Positions 36,567 through 44,833 of a stretch of DNA of 64,000 nt are shown piece by piece. Below the pieces are notes generated by a model that worked only from the letters and a program-made list of their open reading frames with translations, searched no databases and was not told the DNA's origin. The stretch is from assembly GCF_004795855.1 (NCBI RefSeq), contig NZ_CP039252.1, forward strand, positions 4,340,001 to 4,404,000, written 5' to 3'. The DNA comes from Hydrogenophaga sp. PAMC20947. GTDB taxonomy: Bacteria > Pseudomonadota > Gammaproteobacteria > Burkholderiales > Burkholderiaceae_C. Position 1 is the first letter of the stretch. Every line of letters begins with the position of its first letter. The position numbers were made by a program, and so were the translations under genes.

Positions 36567-36642
36567 TCCGCGGTCGGGGTGTGTTGTCGCTCATGGTGCA
36601 GTGTGCCCAAGGGTCCGTGCGCGGCTTCGTCATAATGCGCCC

Positions 36643-37404
36643 ATGACTTTTCTGGCCCTGGACGTTGGGAACACCCGTTTGAAATGGGCGTTGTACGAGG
36701 AATCTCGGGTGGGAGCCCGACTTCTGGCGCATGGTGCGCAATTCCTTGAAAACATTGAAACCCTGGCGGAAGGCGACTGGTGTGCCTTGCCAGAGCCTTC
36801 TGCTGTACTGGGGTGTGTGGTGGCGGGCGACGCCGTGAAGCGCCGCGTGCAGGAGCAATTGGAGCTGTGGGACGCAGACCCTCGGTGGGTGATCTCCAGC
36901 GCCGAAGAGGCCGGCCTGACCAACGGCTATGACCACCCGGCCCGGCTGGGTTCGGACCGTTGGGTGGCCATGATCGGTGCCCGCCAGCGGGTGCTCGCGT
37001 CGGGCCCGGCGCGTCCTTGTATCGTGGTGATGGTGGGCACGGCGGTCACGGTCGAAGGCATTGACACACACGGCAGGTTCCTGGGGGGCATCATTTTGCC
37101 CGGGCACGGCATCATGTTGCGGGCGCTGGAGTCCGGCACGGCGGGTCTGCATGTGCCCACGGGCGATGTGCGTGACTTCCCAACCAACACCAGCGATGCC
37201 CTGACCAGCGGCGGCACGTTTGCCATTGCCGGCGCGGTGCAGCGCATGGTCGATAACCTGCAGCGCCGTTGTGGCCAGACACCTGTGGTTTACATGACCG
37301 GCGGCGCAGGCTGGAAAATGGCCCCCAGCATGTCCACCCCCTGTGAGCTGGTCGACAGCCTGATCTTTGACGGCCTGTTGGAAGTTGCAAACCGGCGGTT
37401 TTAG
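36643..37404 (+). CDS. coaX: Type III pantothenate kinase
   Basis: It catalyses the first step of coenzyme A synthesis, ATP-dependent phosphorylation of pantothenate. The protein has 253 residues with the ASKHA-fold phosphate loop [29 protein letters not shown], the adenosine/phosphate motif [14 protein letters not shown] and [17 protein letters not shown]. It follows the luxR-type gene by 76 bp with its own ATG at 36643. A birA-type gene often precedes coaX in related genomes but is absent here. Confidence 0.95.
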   Translation: MTFLALDVGNTRLKWALYEESRVGARLLAHGAQFLENIETLAEGDWCALPEPSAVLGCVVAGDAVKRRVQEQLELWDADPRWVISSAEEAGLTNGYDHPARLGSDRWVAMIGARQRVLASGPARPCIVVMVGTAVTVEGIDTHGRFLGGIILPGHGIMLRALESGTAGLHVPTGDVRDFPTNTSDALTSGGTFAIAGAVQRMVDNLQRRCGQTPVVYMTGGAGWKMAPSMSTPCELVDSLIFDGLLEVANRRF

Positions 37405-37488
37405 GGTCCCCCCGCGCCGCCTGCGGCGTCACCCCCCAGGGGGGCGGCACTGGCCGACTGGCAGAGCCAGATCGGCGGTGCCCTGGGA
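37405..37488 (+). repeat. Family B palindromic repeat (after coaX)
   Basis: It begins directly after the coaX stop in sense orientation. Blocks are GCGCCGCCTGCGGCGTCA, CCCCCCAGGGGGGC, then a short GC hairpin ending GGTGCCCTGGG. The first 50 bp are nearly identical to the inverted copy at 37590-37667. Confidence 0.85.
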
Positions 37489-37589
37489 TCGCGCGGCCTG
37501 CGGGACGCTCGAAGCGCGCTGCGCACGCGAATCACCCGGCTAACAATGAATGCATGCGGTCGAACGGTCCGAAGGCCGATTGACCCCGG

Positions 37590-37667
37590 GGCACAGTGGA
37601 ACCGGCTTTGCCGGGCCGCCAGTGCCGCCCCCTGGGGGGTGACGCCGCAGGCGGCGCGGGGGGGTCA
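37590..37667 (-). repeat. Family B palindromic repeat (after the wax ester synthase gene)
   Basis: The reverse-strand copy starts at the TGA stop of the wax ester synthase gene: GCGCCGCCTGCGGCGTCA, CCCCCCAGGGGGCGG, then GGCCCGGCAAAGCCGGTTCC. It forms an inverted pair with the copy after coaX, about 100 bp apart, so the two convergent genes both end in the same element. Confidence 0.85.
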
Positions 37668-39218
37668 ATCTCCCCACGGCAACATCAACGTCACCATGAG
37701 CAGGCGCTGGAACTCGGGCTCAAAGGCATCGATGATGCGCTGGGGGTCGGGGCACAGTGTGGTGTCGGCAATGACGCCAAACTGCACGCCGCCGCCATAG
37801 CTCAGGATCGAAACCCCCAGGCCCACGGTGCCCGTCTGGGGCACCCAGACCATGGTCTGCTCCAGGGTGGAACCACAGACCTGCAACTTGGTGCCCGGAC
37901 CGGGTACGTTGGTCATCACGGCGGTGGTCTTGCGGCCAAATATGGCGAGCATGGCGTCTTGGGCCGGTTTGACCAGCAGACCTGCGATCGACAGCAAGCC
38001 GAACGTCAGCAAGGGCTGCATGCTGCCTTTGAGTTCGTTCATGCGTGAGCGCACCTCGAACACGCGCTCGATGGGGTTGTCGAGCCCGATGGGCAGCACC
38101 AGTGGCACCAGCCCAAAGCGGTTGCCGAGCTTCCAGGCGTCTTCCATCGAGCGCAGATTGATGGGCACCATGGCGCGGATTTCCTGCCCCTGGGTATCGT
38201 CCCCCAGATCGCGCAGGTAGGTGCCGATGGCGCCGGCCACGCAACTCAGGAGCACGTCATTGACCGAGCAGTTCAGCGCCTTGCCGATCGCCTTGACCTC
38301 GTCCAGCGGGATGGGCTCACACCAGGCCACGCGTTTGGTGGTGCCGGGTGTGCCCTTGAGGCGGGTGGGCGAATCGTCGGGCATCAAGGCCAGGGCGGCC
38401 AGATCGCTGGCGAGTTGGGCGCCCGTGCGCGCCAGGTTCATGGCCTGGCCCAGCGTGTCGCTGAAGCCCTGTTGGGGTGAAGCCATGAGCGCAATCGATT
38501 TGGCCGCGCCACCACCGGCGGCATCCAGGGCGCGCGCCGTGAGATCCCCAAATGGGCGGATCAGGGTGTCGACCACCCAGTCCTCAGCGGCGCCCGCGGC
38601 ACTGCGCTGGCGGTGCGAGGGTTTGCGCTGGGGCGGTAGTCCACCACCATCCGCGAGGCTCATCATCACGCTGATCAGCGCAATGCCGTCGGCGATGCAG
38701 TGGTGGATGCGGGCGATCAAGGCCGAGCCACCGTCGTAGTCTTCGACGAGTTCGAACTGCCAGCGGGGATGCATGGGGTCCAGGGGCTGCATGGCCAGAT
38801 GGGCCACACGTTCCTGCAGCGCGGCCTGGGCGCTTTGCCCCGGTTGCTGCTGGAGTGGCAGGCAGGTCACGTGGCGAGCCAGATCAAAGTGAGGATCGTC
38901 CACCCAGTGTGCGCCTGCGGCGTCTTCCCGGGCCACCTGTACAAAGCGGCGGTAGGGCGGCAAACGATCGTGTATGCGTTGGCTCAGCGCCGCGTGCTGG
39001 ATGCCCGGACGCAGAATCCACACGCCCAGGATCATCATGAGGTTGCTGGGCGAGTCCATGCGCAGCCAGGCGGTGTCGACCTTGCTCATGCGCTCACCTT
39101 CGAACCCCAGCGCACCCATCAGTCCCTGCCCCATGGGTTTGCCGGGCTGTGCGTCTGGCGCCGGCGCTGCCGTGGGGCTGCGCCGCTGGGTATTGGCTCG
39201 GGTGACGCGCTGGACCAT
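37665..39218 (-). CDS. Wax ester synthase/diacylglycerol acyltransferase (WS/DGAT family)
   Basis: It esterifies fatty alcohols or diacylglycerol with acyl-CoA for neutral-lipid storage. The protein has 517 residues. The catalytic HHCIADG is at 172-178, preceded by MDSPSNLMMILGVWIL, with C-terminal MVPINLRS, NRFGLVPLVLPIG and MTNVPGPGTKLQVCG typical of the family. The ATG at 39218 has AGGAG upstream; a longer in-frame start lacks one. Its minus-strand promoter region diverges from the acyl-CoA-binding protein gene. A fatty acyl-CoA reductase that could supply the alcohol is at 50834-52819. Confidence 0.94.
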   Translation of the reverse strand: MVQRVTRANTQRRSPTAAPAPDAQPGKPMGQGLMGALGFEGERMSKVDTAWLRMDSPSNLMMILGVWILRPGIQHAALSQRIHDRLPPYRRFVQVAREDAAGAHWVDDPHFDLARHVTCLPLQQQPGQSAQAALQERVAHLAMQPLDPMHPRWQFELVEDYDGGSALIARIHHCIADGIALISVMMSLADGGGLPPQRKPSHRQRSAAGAAEDWVVDTLIRPFGDLTARALDAAGGGAAKSIALMASPQQGFSDTLGQAMNLARTGAQLASDLAALALMPDDSPTRLKGTPGTTKRVAWCEPIPLDEVKAIGKALNCSVNDVLLSCVAGAIGTYLRDLGDDTQGQEIRAMVPINLRSMEDAWKLGNRFGLVPLVLPIGLDNPIERVFEVRSRMNELKGSMQPLLTFGLLSIAGLLVKPAQDAMLAIFGRKTTAVMTNVPGPGTKLQVCGSTLEQTMVWVPQTGTVGLGVSILSYGGGVQFGVIADTTLCPDPQRIIDAFEPEFQRLLMVTLMLPWGD

Positions 39219-39546
39219 GAATTCTCCTGATGGCGGGCCGCGACGCAGGTCAAGGTCGAAGGCTGGTCGGGCCGGCACGGGTTGGGTGTGTCAGTCTATT
39301 TTGCCGCCAGTCTTAACCGTAAGATACAGGGCGAGCCCTGATACCGATCCGCCTTTAAAGCAATGCAGCGTTGTCGGCACTTGCCGTGCTAGGGCGCGGC
39401 AAGGCCTTTCGCCTTGTTCTTTCTTTGAATGCAAATGGGTATGAGTCCCGGATCTGACCGCAGGTGTGCTGCGTGCGCATGGGTCGTTCCGGACTCTTGC
39501 GGCGAACCTTTTCCGATGAATTTGTCTGTTTCACAGGAGCCTTTGC
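39219..39546. other. Divergent promoter region between wax ester synthase and acyl-CoA-binding protein
   Basis: This 328-bp non-coding stretch must hold both promoters. Ribosome binding sites are clear at each end (AGGAG before 39218; CAGGAG before 39547). AT-richer sequence at 39290-39365 and 39405-39445 is the likely promoter area, but no confident -35/-10 or operator was found. Confidence 0.5.
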
Positions 39547-39801
39547 ATGTCCGATCTGAAGTCCCAATTTGAAGCCGCTGTGGCCAACTCCAAGAACCTG
39601 AGCGAGCGCCCCGACAACGCGACCCTGCTGAAGTTCTATGGCCTGTACAAGCAGGCCACCGCCGGTGACGTCACCGATAAGAAGCCCGGCTTCAGCGACA
39701 TGGTGGGCCGCGCCAAGTGGGACGCCTGGAATGGCCTCAAAGGCACGGCAACCGATGCGGCCCAGCAGCAGTACATCGACCTGATCGAGTCTTTGCGCTG
39801 A
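39547..39801 (+). CDS. Acyl-CoA-binding protein
   Basis: An 84-residue four-helix protein that binds long-chain acyl-CoA and presents it to enzymes. The family pattern is complete: FEAAVANSKNLSERPDNATLL, KFYGLYKQATAGDV, and GRAKWDAWNGLKGTATDAA with the conserved K-W-D-A-W. ACBP is uncommon in bacteria. Its position next to WS/DGAT suggests a role in feeding acyl-CoA to storage lipid. A strong terminator follows. Confidence 0.95.
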   Translation: MSDLKSQFEAAVANSKNLSERPDNATLLKFYGLYKQATAGDVTDKKPGFSDMVGRAKWDAWNGLKGTATDAAQQQYIDLIESLR

Positions 39802-39818
39802 GCCGGTCCCTGCCTGAG

Positions 39819-39864
39819 GCCCGCCTGAAATGCCTCGTTGCGGGGTTTTCAGGCGGGTTTTTTC
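39819..39864 (+). terminator. Intrinsic terminator of the acyl-CoA-binding protein gene
   Basis: CCCGCCTGAAA (39820-39830) pairs with TTTCAGGCGGG (39847-39857) and is followed by TTTTTTC. It overlaps the last codons of the convergent PHA-granule gene, so the T-tract doubles as that protein's C-terminal lysine codons. Confidence 0.9.
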
Positions 39865-40172
39865 TTGCGCGCTGCCGGTTTCTTGGCCGCCAGCAAGTCG
39901 TCCAGATTTTTGACGATCTCGCTTTCGATGCGGTCCTTGAAGGCGCCGAGCAGAAATCCCAGCTGGGCATTCAATTCAAAGTGATCGCTGCACACGCGCA
40001 GACTCCCCTTGACGCCTGAACGGCTGAACTCCACTTCGTCTTCGTCCTCCCCCTCGGCGTAGGCGCAGGCCATGTCAAATTCCGATTCGGCCTGCTCGGC
40101 CCATTGCCAGGCGACCTTGCGCGCGCCCTTCAGTCCGAGTTCGTGGTGGCGGTGGATGTGGATGTCGGCCAT
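39849..40172 (-). CDS. Polyhydroxyalkanoic acid system family protein (PHA_gran_rgn)
   Basis: A 107-residue protein of the small family found near PHA granule genes. It starts MADIHIHRHHELGLKGARK, then AYAEGEDEDEVEFSRSGVKG and a START/SRPBCC-like short core, ending in a basic tail AAKKPAARKKKPA resembling phasin tails. Function is unproven; granule association is inferred from the family name and from lipid-storage neighbours. Its 3' end contains the terminator of the convergent acyl-CoA-binding protein gene. Confidence 0.85.
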   Translation of the reverse strand: MADIHIHRHHELGLKGARKVAWQWAEQAESEFDMACAYAEGEDEDEVEFSRSGVKGSLRVCSDHFELNAQLGFLLGAFKDRIESEIVKNLDDLLAAKKPAARKKKPA

Positions 40173-40210
40173 GATGAGGTGAGGTGTTCTCGATAAAGCT
40201 TTAGCGAATG

Positions 40211-41386
40211 CTACTGCGGGGGTGAAAGGGGGCTGATGGCAGCGCTGCTGGCTGGCGAGACCAGTGCTTGCAACCGGGCGTGGCGCTGTTCTGGTGGCTG
40301 TTGAGCCAGGTCGCGAACCGCATCATAGAACCGGACGAAGTCCTGGCCCTCGCGCTGGAACAGGGCTTCAAAAGCGGGCACCAGATCGTCGTAGGCGGCC
40401 TGTGCGCCAAAGCTGGCGTTGTTGGCCCTTTTGACCCAGGCGTCGTAGCCGCTGTAGCCTTCCCATCGTTCGCGCAGTGCAGCATAGCGCGCCTGGAACT
40501 GGGCCATGGCTTGTGCCTTCGCCGTCTGTTTGCTGGCCTCGCTGGTCAATGCGTCTTTGTAGATGGCCGCCAGCTGGTCGCGTGTCTCGCGTGTCAGGGC
40601 GCGAAATTCACGGCGGCGGGCGTCGAACGTTTCGTATCGCTCACGCGCTGCGGGCGTGGATTGCGCGAGCCAGCGCGCACCCCCCAGCCGCTCAACTGCG
40701 GTCGCAAACGATTCGTTGAAGGCGGTGTCGCCTGCGGCATAGACCACCTGGTGGGCCAGCTCGTGAAACAGCAGGCGGGCGAGTTCGCCTTCGGGGTAGC
40801 CGATGAAGGTGTTGAGCAGCGGGTCGCCGCCCATCCAGTTGGTCCAGCCGAGCGTGGAGTAGGCGGGAACGGGGTAAACCGCCACCTCCAGAGCTGCGGG
40901 CAAGGTGCGGGCGAAGGCCTCGGCGTGGGTTTCGTCGAAATAGCCCCGGTAACCCACACAACCCACCACAGGAAAGCACCAGCGCTCCAGCGTGAGCGAC
41001 AGGTCAGGCGCGGCCACCACGTTGTAGACCGCCGCTTTGCGCTTCAGGTCGGCGTAGCGCTGGTAGCTGGGGCTGTCGGGCAAATGCAGGGTCTGCACAC
41101 CGAAAGTCCGCATGCGCTGGGTCAGGGCCAGTCGCTCGCGCAGGGTTTCCGGGGTGTGGCTGTCGGCGATCCATTCGCTGACCGGTTTGGCCGCCTGCAG
41201 GATCTTCAGGTGGCCAGAAACGGATTGCCAGTAGTAGCCCAGGCCAGTGGTGGTGCCGGCGCAACCAGAGAGCAGTGTGGCAGCGAGGACCACACCGCGT
41301 GCACGCCATGGGACCCGCTTTGCCGGGCCGCAGGCGTGGTCCCCCAGGCAGGGGGCGGCAGCGCGGAGCGGCGCAGGGGGGGTCAT
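40211..41386 (-). CDS. Predicted zinc aminopeptidase lipoprotein (COG4324 type)
   Basis: A 391-residue predicted metallopeptidase. The zinc motif LLFHELAHQVVYAAGD gives His208, Glu209 and His212, with FNESFAT supplying Glu225. A lipobox VLAATLLSGCAG (Cys42) ends the signal peptide, so it is probably anchored in the envelope. The annotated ATG overlaps the molybdoenzyme stop as ATGA. The first ~27 residues are encoded by a family B palindromic repeat and form an unusually long n-region. The only later in-frame start is a GTG just before the hydrophobic stretch, which would leave no basic n-region. Confidence 0.85.
   Translation of the reverse strand: MTPPAPLRAAAPCLGDHACGPAKRVPWRARGVVLAATLLSGCAGTTTGLGYYWQSVSGHLKILQAAKPVSEWIADSHTPETLRERLALTQRMRTFGVQTLHLPDSPSYQRYADLKRKAAVYNVVAAPDLSLTLERWCFPVVGCVGYRGYFDETHAEAFARTLPAALEVAVYPVPAYSTLGWTNWMGGDPLLNTFIGYPEGELARLLFHELAHQVVYAAGDTAFNESFATAVERLGGARWLAQSTPAARERYETFDARRREFRALTRETRDQLAAIYKDALTSEASKQTAKAQAMAQFQARYAALRERWEGYSGYDAWVKRANNASFGAQAAYDDLVPAFEALFQREGQDFVRFYDAVRDLAQQPPEQRHARLQALVSPASSAAISPLSPPQ
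41303..41386 (-). repeat. Family B palindromic repeat inside the aminopeptidase N-terminus
   Basis: In gene-sense orientation: GCGCCGCTCCGCGC, CCCCCTGCCTGGGGG, GCGGCCCGGCAAAGCGGGTCC. This is the family B block order, beginning at the stop codon of the upstream molybdopterin oxidoreductase gene and read through as the first residues of the lipoprotein. Confidence 0.75.
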
Positions 41387-43437
41387 TGGCCTTCCACTTC
41401 AACCAGGCAATCGTAGAACACGGGCCCGTGACCCATGTCGGTCAGGCGCTGGCTGGTGAGCTGGTTCACGTTGGTGCCATCCAGACCCAGCTTGCGCCAC
41501 CAGACGCCCAGACCGTTGACCACTCCGGGCCTGGCCCGTTTGGAGATTTTTACCTTGCAGTGGTGGACGCCTCTGTCGTTGAACACCCGCACCACCTGGC
41601 CGCTTTCAATGCCCCGCGAAGCGGCATCATCGGCGTGCATCTCCAGCAGCGGCTCGCCTTCCATGTCGCGCAGGCTCTTCACATTGACAAAGCTGGAATT
41701 GAGGAAATTCCGCGCTGGGGGCGAGATCATGGCCAGGGGATGGCGCGCGTCGCTGCCAGCGGTTTCGTGGTTGGGCAGGTGATCGGGCAGGGGATCGATG
41801 CCCTGTGCGGCCAGGCGGCTGCTGGCGAACTCGCACCGCCCGGAGGGCGTGGGAAATCCGCCCTGGGCAAAGGGTGCTTCCGGCACCGACAGCGTCGCAT
41901 AACCTTGGGTCAGCAGGGTGTCGAAGTCCACGGCATCGCCAAAAGCGGTGCGGCACAAAGTCAGATCGTCGTCGCTGAAGCAGGCCTCGTCGAAGCCCAT
42001 GTGGGCGGCCAGGGCGCGGAAAATATCGGCGTTGCTGCGGGCCTGGCCTTGTGGTTCGATGGCCGGACGGTTCAGCAAGACATCGGTGTGGCCGTAGGCC
42101 GCGTGCACATCCCAGTGTTCGAGTTGGGTGGTGGCGGGCAAGATGAAGTCGGCGTAGTCGGCCGTGTCGGTCTGAAAGTGCTCGAGCACCACGGTGAACA
42201 GGTCTTCGCGCTCGAACCCTTTGACCACCTGGCCGGAGTCCGGGGCCACGGCCACCGGGTTGCTGTTGTAGACGATCAAGGCTTCTATCCTGGGGCCGAA
42301 CTCGGGCGAAGCCACGCGTTGCAGGTCGTCACCGATGCTGATCATGTTGATCAGGCGCGGCGTGCGGCCGGCCAGCAAGTCGGGGCGGTGCAGCGCCGCA
42401 CGCTGGATCGGGAAATGGCCGCTGGACGACAGCAACATTCCGCCTGCGCGGTGCCGCCAGGCGCCGATCAAAGCCGGCAGGCACGCCACCGCGCGCACAG
42501 CGTTGCCACCGCCGCGCACGCGTTGCATGCCGTAGTTCAGACGGATCGCGGCGGGACGGGTGGTGCCGTAGGCGCGCGCCAGATCGATGATCTGTTGTGC
42601 CGGGATGCCGCACACCTCGGCCGCCCGTTCGGGGGGCCATTGCAGGGCCCGTTCGCGCAGGCTTTCCCAGCCCAGGGTGTGTTGCTGGATGTAGTCGTGG
42701 TCCAGCCAATCGTGGGTGATGAGCTGGTGCATGAGCGACAGCGCCAGGGCCGCATCGGTACCTGGGCGCAGGGCGATGTGTTCGTGGCATTTTTCGGCGG
42801 TTTCAGATCGGCGCGGATCGATGCACACCAGGCGGGCCCCGTTGCGCTTGGCTTGTTGGGCCACACGCCAGAAGTGGAGGTTGCTGGCGATGGAGTTGCT
42901 GCCCCAGATCAGGATCAGCTGGCTTTCAGCGAAATGCTCCAGTTTCATGCCGACTTTGGCGCCCAGGGTGGCCATGAGGGCCTCTCCGCCCGCGCTGGAA
43001 CAGATCGTGCGTTCGAGGTGGGACGCACCCAGGCGGTTGAAAAATCGAGCGGCCATGCCCTCGCTCTGAACCTGTCCCATGGTGCCGGCATAGCTGTAGG
43101 GCAGGATGGCCTGAGGGTCCTGGGCGGCAATGGATTTCAGGCGTTCGGCGATGGTCTGCAGCGCCTCCCCCCAGCTCACTGGCGCGAACTGCCCGCTGCC
43201 TTTGGGGCCCACCCTTTTGAGCGGATGCAGGAGGCGCTCGGGGTGGTAGGTGCGCTCGGTGTACCGCGAGACCTTGGTGCACAGGGCGCCATCGGTGTGT
43301 TGGTGGTCGGGGTTGCCTTGCACGCGGATGGCCACGCCGTCTTCGACGGTGGTGATCAAGGCGCAGGTGTCGGGGCAATCGTGGGGGCATGCGCCGCGCA
43401 CTGTGCTGTGGCGACCGCTGGTTTCTGCGGATGTCAT
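41383..43437 (-). CDS. Molybdopterin-dependent oxidoreductase (DMSO reductase family)
   Basis: A 684-residue bis-MGD enzyme. The N-terminal 4Fe-4S motif has Cys17, Cys21, Cys25 and Cys53 (ACPHDCPDTC and GALCTKV). The catalytic domains include NSNPVAVAPDSGQVVKGFER, YADFILPATTQLEHWD and a C-terminal MopB-binding domain (LEMHADDAASRGIESGQVVRVFNDRG). No Tat signal is visible, so it is probably cytoplasmic. The C-P-H-D-C-P-D-T-C form resembles thiosulfate/polysulfide-reductase-like and anaerobic-dehydrogenase-like soluble members. The substrate is unknown, and no redox partner subunits are adjacent. Confidence 0.9.
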   Translation of the reverse strand: MTSAETSGRHSTVRGACPHDCPDTCALITTVEDGVAIRVQGNPDHQHTDGALCTKVSRYTERTYHPERLLHPLKRVGPKGSGQFAPVSWGEALQTIAERLKSIAAQDPQAILPYSYAGTMGQVQSEGMAARFFNRLGASHLERTICSSAGGEALMATLGAKVGMKLEHFAESQLILIWGSNSIASNLHFWRVAQQAKRNGARLVCIDPRRSETAEKCHEHIALRPGTDAALALSLMHQLITHDWLDHDYIQQHTLGWESLRERALQWPPERAAEVCGIPAQQIIDLARAYGTTRPAAIRLNYGMQRVRGGGNAVRAVACLPALIGAWRHRAGGMLLSSSGHFPIQRAALHRPDLLAGRTPRLINMISIGDDLQRVASPEFGPRIEALIVYNSNPVAVAPDSGQVVKGFEREDLFTVVLEHFQTDTADYADFILPATTQLEHWDVHAAYGHTDVLLNRPAIEPQGQARSNADIFRALAAHMGFDEACFSDDDLTLCRTAFGDAVDFDTLLTQGYATLSVPEAPFAQGGFPTPSGRCEFASSRLAAQGIDPLPDHLPNHETAGSDARHPLAMISPPARNFLNSSFVNVKSLRDMEGEPLLEMHADDAASRGIESGQVVRVFNDRGVHHCKVKISKRARPGVVNGLGVWWRKLGLDGTNVNQLTSQRLTDMGHGPVFYDCLVEVEGQ

Positions 43438-43530
43438 GAAGTCTGTAAGTTGTTGTAAGCTGCGAGGCGCTCGAGATCTGAGGCGCTGTTTGAGCAGTCA
43501 GGTGCATCAGAATATCAGGAGAAAAACGAT

Positions 43531-44685
43531 ATGCAACGCCGTCGTGCCTTGGTTCAAGGAGCCAGTTTGTTGGGGGCCGCCACTTTTGGGGTGTGGCCGA
43601 GCGTTGGGCGTTCCCAGCAGCTGGCCGGTTTGACGGCCCAGAGCATCGTGCTGGGCCAATCTGCCGCGTTCAGCGGACCGTCCGAGCAGCTGGGCCTGCA
43701 GTATTACTTGGGGGCGAAGCTGTACTTTGATGGGCTCAACGCCCAGGGCGGCGTGCTCGGTCGCACGATCGAGATCAGGCGCCTGGACGATGCCTATGAC
43801 CCCGAGCGTTGCGTGGGCAACACCCGCCGTCTGATCCAGGACGGCGTGTTTGCGCTGTTTGGGTATGTGGGAACGCCCACTTCGCTGGCGGCCATGCCTT
43901 TGGCCACCGCCGAAAAAATGCCGTTCTTTGCGCCCAGCACCGGCGCCGATGCCTTGCGTGAGCCCTTCAATCGCTACGTTTTCCACCTGCGGGCGTCTTA
44001 CACGGATGAGACCGCGGCCATCGTTCGGCAGTTGACGTCGGTCGGTATCAAGCGCATTGCCGTGTTCTACCAGGACGACGCCTACGGCAAGTCGGTGCTC
44101 GCCGGGGTAGAGACCGCACTCAAGGCGGTGCAGCTGGCGCCGGTGGCCACGGGCACCGTGGAACGCAACACCACCGATGTGGGGGCTGCCCTCAAGACCA
44201 TCCTGGCCTCGGAACCCGAGGCCATCGTGCAGGTCAGCAGCTACAAGGCTTGCGCTGCGTTTGTGCGCCTGGCGCGCCGACAGGGCTACACGCGCAATTT
44301 TTACAACGTGTCGTTCGTGGGCACACAGGCCCTGCTCGATGAGCTGGGGGCGGAAGCGCGGGGCGTGGTGGTGAGCCAGGTGATGCCTTTCCCCTATGCG
44401 TCCGCCTCACCCCTGGCTTCGGAATACCTGGCGCTGCTCAAAGACAAACGCGGCATTGCCCCCAATTACTCGGGGATGGAGGGGTTTGTGGCTGCCAAAG
44501 TATTCGCCGAAGGGGTGAAGCGCGCCGGGCGCAACCTGAGCCGGGAGGGCTTTGTGAATGCGGTTGCCGGCATGCAAAAATTCAACCTGGGCGGCTTTCA
44601 GCTCGACTTTGGCGCGCAGCAGCGCGTGGGCTCTCACTTTGTGGAGATGACCCTGCTCACCGACGACGGCAAGGTGCGCCGTTGA
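43531..44685 (+). CDS. ABC transporter substrate-binding protein, HAAT (LivJ-like) family
   Basis: A 384-residue type I periplasmic binding protein. The N-terminus MQRRRALVQGASLLGAATFG has a twin-arginine-like run, suggesting Tat export. Mature-domain hallmarks are VLGQSAAFSGPSEQLGLQYYLGAK, DDAYDPERCVGNTRRLIQ and RIAVFYQDDAYGKSVLAGVE. No permease or ATPase genes are adjacent, so it is an orphan or a sensor. The Liv operon binding protein at 19456 is a different subtype. AGGAGA precedes the ATG. The two hydrolase genes follow on the same strand. Confidence 0.88.
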   Translation: MQRRRALVQGASLLGAATFGVWPSVGRSQQLAGLTAQSIVLGQSAAFSGPSEQLGLQYYLGAKLYFDGLNAQGGVLGRTIEIRRLDDAYDPERCVGNTRRLIQDGVFALFGYVGTPTSLAAMPLATAEKMPFFAPSTGADALREPFNRYVFHLRASYTDETAAIVRQLTSVGIKRIAVFYQDDAYGKSVLAGVETALKAVQLAPVATGTVERNTTDVGAALKTILASEPEAIVQVSSYKACAAFVRLARRQGYTRNFYNVSFVGTQALLDELGAEARGVVVSQVMPFPYASASPLASEYLALLKDKRGIAPNYSGMEGFVAAKVFAEGVKRAGRNLSREGFVNAVAGMQKFNLGGFQLDFGAQQRVGSHFVEMTLLTDDGKVRR

Positions 44686-44833
44686 GCTGCATTGGCGAAG
44701 GGTTCGCCCTTGGAGGCTTGGGCAGCAGGGTTGTCGCGCACGTCGCTGGCGCGGGGGCGGTTCGGTGGTTAGGATGGCGGCTGGGGTGCGCATCGCTCTG
44801 GTGCGATCACCTGTCTGACTCGCCGAGGACACC

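Noticed and set aside
37405..37667. Short frames between coaX and the wax ester synthase
   Set aside because: They lie in two inverted palindromic repeats and have no initiation signals; this is a convergent 3' region.
41275..43458. Long plus-strand frame across the molybdoenzyme gene
   Set aside because: Shadow of the molybdopterin oxidoreductase, whose 4Fe-4S cysteines and catalytic domains are clear on the other strand.
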